Shown piece by piece: positions 27,476 to 32,675 of a stretch of 32,675 nucleotides of DNA. Source of the DNA: Baffinella frigidus (Eukaryota > Cryptophyceae > Cryptomonadales > Baffinellaceae); contig MU646627.1 of NCBI GenBank assembly GCA_026770585.1, positions 140,346-173,020 of the forward strand, written 5' to 3'. The position numbers were made by a program, and so were the translations under genes. Numbering within the stretch: the first letter of the stretch is position 1; the number at the start of each line of letters is the position of its first letter. The notes below the pieces were generated by a model, which did not search any database, was not told where the DNA came from, and saw only the letters and a list, made by a program, of their open reading frames with translations.

Positions 27476-27825
27476 TCAGGGTCACCTAGAGGTGCCCTTA
27501 TCCCTTACCTAGCAAGCGTTTGGGGGTCTTACAGCCTAGGTGGCTTGTTACCCACAGAAGAAGGGCTGAGCGCGGTGACAAGGTCGGCGTGGAGAGAGCC
27601 TAGCTGCGCCTCTTTGCGGCTCCAGCCTCTGCGCAGCACATGGTGGCCATGTTGGGTTCGATCCATAATAAACGCACTTTTCTCTCGCACAGCGGGGATG
27701 TGAGCGTAGGACCCTAGGCATAGGGCTACTGTAGGGTCCTAGGGGGTGGCTCTGCCTCGGTGGGGGTGCATACAGGGCACCCGTGTCGGTGGTGACAAAC
27801 ATTTTTTCTCTATTCGGAGGACACC
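27476..27825. other. Spacer with a family-B-like core, no clear exon
   Basis: Contains GTAGGACCCTAGGCATAGGG and CTACTGTAGGGTCCTAGG, the core of a family-B element (about 27700-27750). A frame after an acceptor-like TTACCCACAG near 27558 stays open for about 47 codons but has no good donor. I do not call it. Confidence 0.4.
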
Positions 27826-28222
27826 GTATAACCTAAACCCTAAACCCTACACCATAAACCCCAAACCTTCAACGTTCATCCTTAAACCCTGAACCCTGAA
27901 CCCTGAACCATAAGCCGTAAACCCTAAACCCTAAACCCTAAACCCTAAACCCTAAACCCTAAACCCTAAACCCTAAACCCTAAACCCTAAACCCTAAACC
28001 CTAAACCCTTAAACCCTAATCCCCTAAACCCTAAACCCAAACCCCCGTAACCCCGTAACCCAAAACCCCAAATCCTAACCCTCAGCCCTCAACCTTCAGC
28101 CCTCAACCCAACTCTCAACCCCTAACCCCTGACCTCTGACCCCTGAACCCCTACACCCCTACACCCTTAAACCCTAAACCCTACACCCTAAATCCCCTAA
28201 CCCCGCCAACACCCCTAACTAG
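27826..28222 (+). repeat. Telomere-like array with about 13 perfect CCCTAAA units
   Basis: Near-perfect (CCCTAAA)n lies around 27918-28010, flanked by degenerate units. It ends in CCCCTAACTAG directly before the orphan exon, so the last part supplies a CTAAC branch-point-like motif and the AG acceptor. Confidence 0.85.
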
Positions 28223-28321
28223 GTGCACGCGCTGGTGCAGCGCTTCACAGAGGGGGCCAAAGCTGAGGCAGAGCTAGTCCTCTCCTCCTTGACCTGGCTC
28301 AGTCCGAAGAGCGGAACCTAA
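28223..28321 (+). CDS. Orphan terminal exon, unknown protein
   Basis: After the acceptor CTAACTAG the frame reads VHALVQRFTEGAKAEAELVL then SSLTWLSPKSGT and TAA at 28319-28321. It is short, but composition and helix pattern look like protein, and the exon abuts a telomere-like intron as in the other genes of the window. No upstream exon could be identified, so product and phase are unconfirmed. Confidence 0.45.
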   Translation: MHALVQRFTEGAKAEAELVLSSLTWLSPKSGT

Positions 28322-29100
28322 ACATTTTTTGAACGAATCATTTTTACACACTGTTTGAAATACGGGTAGGCCAAACTACTCCCACAATTTTTCAGTCCTG
28401 GTACACACGATTTGTAAACACGGTGTAGAGGGTGCGTGAACTGTCTCGGCGTCACTGCTCAAATGAAGCCTCTGTGGCGGGGCATACATGGTGTCAGACC
28501 GTGTTGGTGTTAATAACGATTTCTTCCTCTCTCTCCGTGTTGGTATCAACAAAGATCGCTCCCTCTCTCTCCTCCGTTAGTGGCACGCGCCCCAAATTCC
28601 GATCGGTTGAGCCATTTGACTGGTCGAAACCGATCCGGTCAAACCCAATGCGCTGAAGGCGATGCGCGCTCTGAGAGAAGCCAGCAGCGCCTTTAGATCC
28701 TTTAGGTTCTTTGTACTCCCACCATAGGCGGACACCCTGCCCTTCTGTGGAAAGCTGCGGCAGAACCGGCTGCAGGGTAGTCCTCAAGTGGGGCATGTGA
28801 GTTATCCCCGGGAACACGCTCACTCACACTCCAGGAGAGAGAGAGAGAGAGAGCGAGAGACAGAAAGAGAAAGAGAGAGCGAGAGCGAGAGAGAACACGC
28901 TGTCCATTAGAGGACGCTAAGAGAGAGACAATGCTACTGTAAAGCAACTGATGCAGAGAGAGGAGACGCTACTGATGCAGAGAGCTGGCCCTTGGCGGGT
29001 GAACAGGTCCTTGAGGTCCTTTACAACTGGGAATGAAAACACACGGCAAGCACACTCTGCGCACGCTGGGGTGTGTTTTCTTACTTTGGAGGGAATACTG
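28322..29100. other. Repeat-rich interval without a gene
   Basis: Contains one arm of the fold-back seen at 30254 (ATACATGGTGTCAGACCGTG near 28484), two copies of GTTGGTRTYAAYAA near 28503 and 28545, a family-C fragment at 28690-28770 and a purine tract (GAGAGAGAG) at about 28828-28895. Confidence 0.5.
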
Positions 29101-29222
29101 TACAGGGGTTACTCGCGAATAAGGACACGCATCGTCCTAGGGTCCTACGGTATGGCTAGTCTTAGGAGCATATGCCCACCCTAGCGGCGGAGCGTGTCCT
29201 CATTCGCGAGAAACCCCTCTAC
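29101..29222. mobile_element. Family-A MITE-like element, copy 5
   Basis: TACAGGGGTTACTCGCGAAT pairs with ATTCGCGAGAAACCCCTCTA. The inner arms AAGGACACGCATCG and CGGAGCGTGTCCT pair with mismatches. It abuts a family-B element on its right. Confidence 0.75.
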
Positions 29223-29357
29223 ATGGGTATCTCGAATGAATTTAAGAACCCGCGCCCTAGAGTAGGTCTATGCCTAAGACCCTACAGTAGGCTTGCACAT
29301 AGCCCTACGGTGGTCCTAGGGGGGGGCGCGGCTCCTTATGAGCGCGTTACCACTGTA
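29220..29357. mobile_element. Family-B-like element joined to the previous one
   Basis: TACATGGGTATCTCGAATGA on the left, CTTATGAGCGCGTTACCACTGTA (last 20: ATGAGCGCGTTACCACTGTA) on the right, with core CTACAGTAGG and CCTACGGTGGTCC. Confidence 0.6.
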
Positions 29358-29414
29358 ATCGGATCGCAAGAACATGGGCACCATCTATTCCCTCCCGAGG
29401 AGGCCCAGGGGGGG

Positions 29415-29533
29415 TACAGGGGTACCTGCTCATAAGAAACTGCCTTCCCCTAGGACCCTACAGTAGGCCCATGCGTAGGGCCCTACGGCGGTCCTAGGGG
29501 GGGGGCAGTTTCTTATGAGCGAGGTATCCCTGT
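29415..29533. mobile_element. Family-B MITE-like element, best-preserved copy
   Basis: TACAGGGGTACCTGCTCATA on the left pairs with TTATGAGCGAGGTATCCCTG on the right. The inner arms AAACTGCC and GGCAGTTT and the CCTAGGACC/GGTCCTAGG segments also pair. No coding capacity. Confidence 0.8.
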
Positions 29534-29641
29534 CACGTCGGCATGTGATGTTCGGCTCCATTGACATCACGAAACCAAGTTTATTAAATCATCTCATCAG
29601 CGGAAGCCTTCTTCCAAACCCAGCACCCAACACCCTACAGC

Positions 29642-29715
29642 CTACGCCCGAAAGCCTTCCTCGAAATCCATGGAGGGCCGCAGCTTGCCCACTGCCGCCC
29701 CGCTGTCGTCCGACC
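29642..29715 (-). CDS. PGAM: PGAM last exon
   Basis: Acceptor AAACCCAG, then two bases completing Gly, SDDSGAAVGKLRPSMDFEEG and FRA, and TAG at 29642-29644. The phase fits the single base left by either copy of the preceding exon. The tail does not resemble the usual family C-terminus. Confidence 0.65.
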
Positions 29716-32359
29716 CTGGGTTTCGGGTTTCGGGTTTCGGGTTTCGGGTTTCGGGTTTCTGGTTTCTGGTTTCTGGTTTCTGGTTTCTGGTTTCTGGTTT
29801 CGGGCCTCGGGTTTCGGGTTTTAGATTTCGGGCTTCGGGTTCCGGGGTTCGGGTTTCGGGTTTCGGATTTCGGGGTTCGGGTTCCGGGTTTAGGGTTAGA
29901 GTTCACCTGGGGCAGGCGCGGCTCCGATGAGGCAGGCAGTGAGCGGCGGGAAGGGCGGAGAGACGGGGGGGAGAGGCGCGAGGGTGTCGGGGTCCAGAGT
30001 GAAGAGGATGACCCAGGCAGAACTAGTCTAGGCAGTCACCTGACGCCAGATGGCTCCTCGGGTTAGATCTAACAGAGTCGGGGTGGATCTAAGAGAGCCA
30101 CCTGGCGCAGGCGCGGCGCCGATGAGGCATGCGGTCAGAGGCAGGAAGGGCGGAGATGCGGGGGCGAGCGGCGCGAGGGTGTCGGGGTCCAGGGTGTAGA
30201 GGATGGGCGTGGCGCGCGGAACCTGGCGGGAGGGGTTTGAGTGAGAAAGCGGTGTTGATACCGACACGGTCTGACACCGTGTATGCACCATACATGGTGT
30301 CAGGTCGTGTCGGTATCAACCCACTGAGTCTGTGTCTCGGCAGGGGGTGAAGCATCAGTGACATATGTCCCATATGAAGCATCGGTGCCACGGCGCCGAG
30401 GGGGATCATGCGTACTGTACAAGTTGTGTACGAAGGGAGACAGGGAGGGGGGGGCGGCCATTATGGACCGGAGTGCATCACGGCGGAAAGTTCAAGTTCA
30501 GGAAGGGGGAGGGGGGGATGCCATCACTGTCTCTCTCTTCTGCATTCACTGCTGGACAACTGACGTTTGAAAGGTGACTTTCGTGGCGAGGTAGATGACT
30601 TTGAGAGGTGACTTTCGTTGGGTTAGGTCTTAGGGTTTAGCGTTGAGCGTTGAGCGTTTAGGGTTTAGGGTTTAGGGTTTAGGGTTTAGGGTTTAGCGTT
30701 TAGGGTTTAGGGGTTAGGGTTTAAGGCTTAGGATTTAGGGATTAGGGTTTGGGGTTTAGGGTGTAGGGATTAGGGTTGAGGGTGTACCTCGAATCTGAGG
30801 ATCTGGTCGCGCGGGATGCCAGAATCGATGTGGAGCATCAGCGCACGGAGGCTGCCACGCCAAATGTTGACAGGTTAGTACCAGCGTCGTCAGCTTTTGG
30901 AGACTGCACCGCAAATGTTGACAGTTTAGCAGAGCAGTTACCGGAAAACTTGGCCGATTTCCAAGAGAATCTTTCTTTCCAAGAGAATCTTTCGAGAATA
31001 TGTGTACCAAGATTCGTCCAGGAATCATCTATTAAAATTTGAATCGATGTGAAGCATTAGCCGCTCAGGCTGCAACTCCAGATGTTGACATATTAGCGCC
31101 AGCATCGGCATCGTCAAGTTTTGGCATGGCGCACACGCCCTTTGGACCTGCAAGGGCCGAGACCTGCAAGGGCCGAGACAGAACAGGGCCGAGACAGGGC
31201 CGAGACAGAAAGTGCCCCTCATATGCATACATCTATCAAGGGTCACCGGTACGCGTGTATTCGGACCACACCCGCGTTTTTTCAAGTTGCGCACAAGCGT
31301 GATCCTGCCAGTACTGTAAGCCCTTGTTTCTGTATCCCTATTACTCGCGAGGAGCGGAAACACTACCTGTTTCAAAACGATGCCGTGATCTCGCATCACG
31401 TCCTCTTTACTACGAACGTGATATGTTACCACGTCCTCTTTACTACTGATGCGTCTCGCGTCGCGTCCTCATCTGCACACCAGCCACACTCACACGACTG
31501 TTGACTCAACCGTCCAGGGTTTCTCCGGGGGCGATAACGGAATCGGGCAAGGATAACCTGTTCTCGTGGGCGACGACCGCGACACGCCGCCCCGCTCGAA
31601 GCTCCGGCACAACCTGCAATCTCATAACAGATTTAATATATGAAACATAGTGAATTGCCCAAAACATCAGACCTCATACTTTCCCACAGGTTGGTGTAAA
31701 AACATGTACCAGGGTCGGCGTCCGTAATTCCCCCCCATGGTTTTCGACCGGTTTTCGGTCCGCGAGAAAGCGAATTTCAGGAAGCTTCCAATCTCGCGAA
31801 AACGCGTCGGTTCGATCACGTGCCTGAGCAAAGCGATGACTAGATCGTTTGTACCGGGCAACGAACGATGTATTTGGGTCAACAGGCGTGGGAGTCTCTT
31901 GCAATGAAGCGCACCTCTTCATCCCAACAGGCGGCCACGCGCTTCCGCACGTCCTCCAGACACTCCGTCCTGTACGGGGTTAGGCTTTAGTGGTTAGGGT
32001 TTTACTTTACATTTCATAGAAATGTCGCCTGACAAGATTTGTAAAGTCTGCACACCATTTTTTGAAATTCTGTTTTTATTACCCACCCCGCACCTGGGAA
32101 TCGCGTCGCGGGACAGGAAGGCGTAGGTGGGATCATTCCCCGGAAATTTGACCGAGGCCTCACCCAACACCAATCGCTGCAGTTGTAAAGTCTATCACAA
32201 AGTGTACATACAATTTACAAAGTCTATACGTCAATTGTAAAGTCCATTCAACAATGGTACGCACCTTGGAAGGGCGTCGCGAGGCAGGAAAGAGTAGGTG
32301 GGATCATTCCCCGGGAAGTTCTCCGACGCCTCGTCGATTGGGTCAGGCCGCACGTCAAC
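29642..32359 (-). CDS. PGAM: Cofactor-dependent phosphoglycerate mutase, 3' part (gene span)
   Basis: Interconverts 3- and 2-phosphoglycerate in glycolysis and gluconeogenesis. One set of exons agreeing in phase: 32265-32359 (or 32094-32176), 31915-31969, 31558-31613, 30788-30851, 30102-30222 (or 29907-30027), 29642-29715, giving 154 residues. The order PGNDPTY, RTECLEDV, VVPELRAGRRVAVVAHEN, SLRALMLHID, DQILRFEVPRATPILYTLD follows the bacterial GpmA-type enzyme from its DPRY region to near the end. The first catalytic histidine (RHG motif) would lie beyond the window; the second is present in VAHENS. The family usually has HGNS there, so Gly is replaced by Glu. The C-terminal tail after LYTLD is not family-like. 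Confidence 0.85.
29716..29906 (-). repeat. 191-nt PGAM intron consisting wholly of heptamer units
   Basis: From donor GTGAACTCTAACCCTAAACC to acceptor AAACCCAG every part is a CCCGAAA-, CCAGAAA- or CCCTAAA-type heptamer on the sense (minus) strand. The plus strand shows (GGGTTTC)n and (TGGTTTC)n. Confidence 0.85.
29907..30027 (-). CDS. PGAM: PGAM duplicated exon, copy 2 (121 nt)
   Basis: Acceptor CTGCCTAG, then TSSAWVILFTLDPDTLAPLP ... LTACLIGAAPAP and one base, donor GTGAAC. Same length and phases as 30102-30222. It has lost the VPRATP start that corresponds to the family's IPTGVP segment, so a protein using it would differ at a substrate-proximal part. Either an alternative exon or an exon on its way to decay. 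Confidence 0.55.
30102..30222 (-). CDS. PGAM: PGAM duplicated exon, copy 1 (121 nt)
   Basis: Acceptor CTCCCGCCAG, then VPRATPILYTLDPDTLAPLA ... LTACLIGAAPAP and one base, donor GTGGCTC. VPRATPILYTLD matches the IPTGVPLVYEFD segment of the E. coli enzyme. Separated from copy 2 by a 74-nt intron. Confidence 0.75.
30254..30320. repeat. Hairpin with 32-bp arms and 3-nt loop inside a PGAM intron
   Basis: 30254-30285 (starting GTTGATACCGACACGGTCTG) and 30289-30320 (ending GTGTCGGTATCAAC) are reverse complements with two mismatches, loop CAC. One arm recurs in part near 28484-28516, so it belongs to a dispersed fold-back family. Confidence 0.85.
30625..30787 (-). repeat. Telomere-like TTTAGGG array at the start of a PGAM intron
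   Basis: On the sense strand it begins at the donor GTACACCCTCAACCCTAATC and continues as CCCTAAA units. The plus strand shows about eight near-perfect TTTAGGG units near 30655-30715. Confidence 0.85.
30788..30851 (-). CDS. PGAM: PGAM exon following the second catalytic His
   Basis: One base completing Ser, then LRALMLHIDSGIPRDQILRF and E, donor GTACACC. It matches SLRALVKYLD and the following IL segment of the family. The acceptor GTGGCAG is preceded by TACTAAC (30874-30880), a textbook branch point at a normal distance of about 22 bases. Confidence 0.8.
30903..31069 (-). pseudogene. Decayed duplicates of the preceding exon's 3' splice region
   Basis: The segment CTAAYNTGTCAACATNTGGNG-TGCAG is present three times, ending at 30852, 30904 and 31070. 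The copy at 31041-31069 also keeps part of the exon (ATGCTTCACATCGATTC) but carries a one-base deletion and a stop. The middle copy keeps only the acceptor region. Confidence 0.65.
31558..31613 (-). CDS. PGAM: PGAM exon with the second catalytic His
   Basis: VVPELRAGRRVAVVAHEN plus two bases, acceptor GATTGCAG, donor GTTATCC. Aligns with ILPRMKSGERVIIAAHGN of the E. coli enzyme. Glu replaces the Gly next to the catalytic His. Confidence 0.85.
31915..31969 (-). CDS. PGAM: PGAM exon
   Basis: One base completing Arg, then TECLEDVRKRVAACWDEE, acceptor CCGTACAG, donor GTGCGC. Aligns with TESLALTIDRVIPYWNET of the E. coli enzyme. It accepts phase 2 from either upstream copy. Confidence 0.85.
32094..32176 (-). 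CDS. PGAM: PGAM duplicated exon, copy 2 (83 nt)
   Basis: Acceptor CAACTGCAG, then RLVLGEASVKFPGNDPTYAF and LSRDAIP plus two bases, donor GTGCGGG. Phase 0 in, phase 2 out, as in copy 1. Splicing copy 1 directly to this copy would shift the frame. FPGNDPTY matches YPGHDPRY of the family. Confidence 0.7.
32265..32359 (-). CDS. PGAM: PGAM duplicated exon, copy 1 (95 nt)
   Basis: Acceptor CGCGAACAG, then VDVRPDPIDEASENFPGNDP and TYSFLPRDALP plus two bases, donor GTGCGTACC. The VDVRPDPIDE start matches the family's FAVTPPELTKDD, so this copy is the more complete one. Confidence 0.75.
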
Positions 32360-32493
32360 CTGTTCGCGGCCACTTCAGCGGTGCGGAGTTGACTTTTGTT
32401 CGCGGCCACTTCAGCGGGACGGGGTTGACTTTTGCGATCACTCATGATCTGGGGGAGCATACACGGGTGTCTCTCATCTGGCCGCACATCAGC
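32360..32493 (-). pseudogene. Possible third copy of the duplicated PGAM exon, with a 39-bp repeat
   Basis: After an acceptor TTCAG at 32494 the minus strand reads ADVRPDERHPCMLPQIMSDR, like the start of copy 1 but without the PGNDPTY part. It is followed by two copies of a 39-bp unit (AAAGTCAAC to GTGGCCGCGAAC), whose end forms the acceptor of copy 1. Function as an exon is doubtful. Confidence 0.35.
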
Positions 32494-32504
32494 CTGAAGG
32501 GTTG

Positions 32505-32584
32505 AGGGTTGATGGGTTTTCGGGGTTGGGTGGTACCGAAGTACGCCAGAGGCGGGTTAAGGGTTGAGGGGTTTTGAGGCGGGT

Positions 32585-32672
<88 letters not shown>

Positions 32673-32675
32673 GGT
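32505..32675 (-). repeat. (GGGTTGA)n heptamer array at the right edge
   Basis: About 13 perfect units from 32581 to the end of the window, preceded by degenerate units. C-rich on the sense strand of the PGAM gene, so probably intronic. The edge may be an assembly stop caused by this array. Confidence 0.85.

Noticed and set aside
27548-27802. Possible small gene or tRNA near a GGTTCGATCC motif at 27655
   Set aside because: The T-arm does not pair and no A box lies at the right distance; the frame overlaps a mobile-element core.
29589-29930. Frames with repeated NPKPETRNPK or GFRVSGFGF motifs
   Set aside because: Translations of the heptamer satellite. They run through a credible intron and the last PGAM exon in the wrong frame.

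Overview
This window is nuclear DNA of a eukaryote. Its genes are built from short exons with GT-AG introns, at least one clear TACTAAC-type branch point, and Arabidopsis-type telomere-like heptamers (CCCTAAA/TTTAGGG). GC-rich codons, large repeat load and introns made of degenerate heptamers suggest a microalga, perhaps a prasinophyte-type green alga such as Cymbomonas. That assignment is a low-confidence impression. Almost none of the long open frames are genes: the real coding parts are 26-256 nt exons that I joined by splice sites and reading phase.

Layout. 1-3061: repeats (heptamer satellite, mobile-element ends, a degenerate GC-rich gag-like frame). 3062-15634 (minus): a 15-exon ankyrin-repeat gene. 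15635-18031: the 5' flanks of two head-to-head genes, lying inside an inverted repeat centred at 16815-16886. 18032-24218 (plus): a second, shorter ankyrin gene, a mirror paralogue of the first, interrupted by a 755-base assembly gap. 24219-29641: a repeat desert with two families of short terminal-inverted-repeat elements, fold-back elements, purine tracts and telomere-like arrays, plus one orphan plus-strand last exon at 28223-28321. 29642-32359 (minus): the 3' part of a cofactor-dependent phosphoglycerate mutase gene. 32505-32675: a (GGGTTGA)n array at the window edge.

The two ankyrin genes share one architecture: a first exon with half an ankyrin repeat; a run of 99-nt, phase 0-0 exons each encoding exactly one 33-residue ankyrin repeat; a 60-nt exon with the truncated capping repeat; a small Ala-rich linker exon; and a last exon for a SAM-like helical C-terminus. 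The minus gene has seven full single-repeat exons plus a second ankyrin module with a membrane-helix exon. The plus gene has two visible ones and probably one more in the gap. Repeat number changes by duplication of ~1.28-kb exon-plus-intron units. The repeats differ mainly at positions forming the ankyrin ligand-binding face. The arms share a stretch that looks identical, suggesting recent gene conversion.

The phosphoglycerate mutase gene has tandemly duplicated exons whose phases allow either copy, but not both, to be spliced in. In every gene here, heptamer arrays inside or beside introns read C-rich in the sense of transcription, and one 191-nt intron is made of nothing else.
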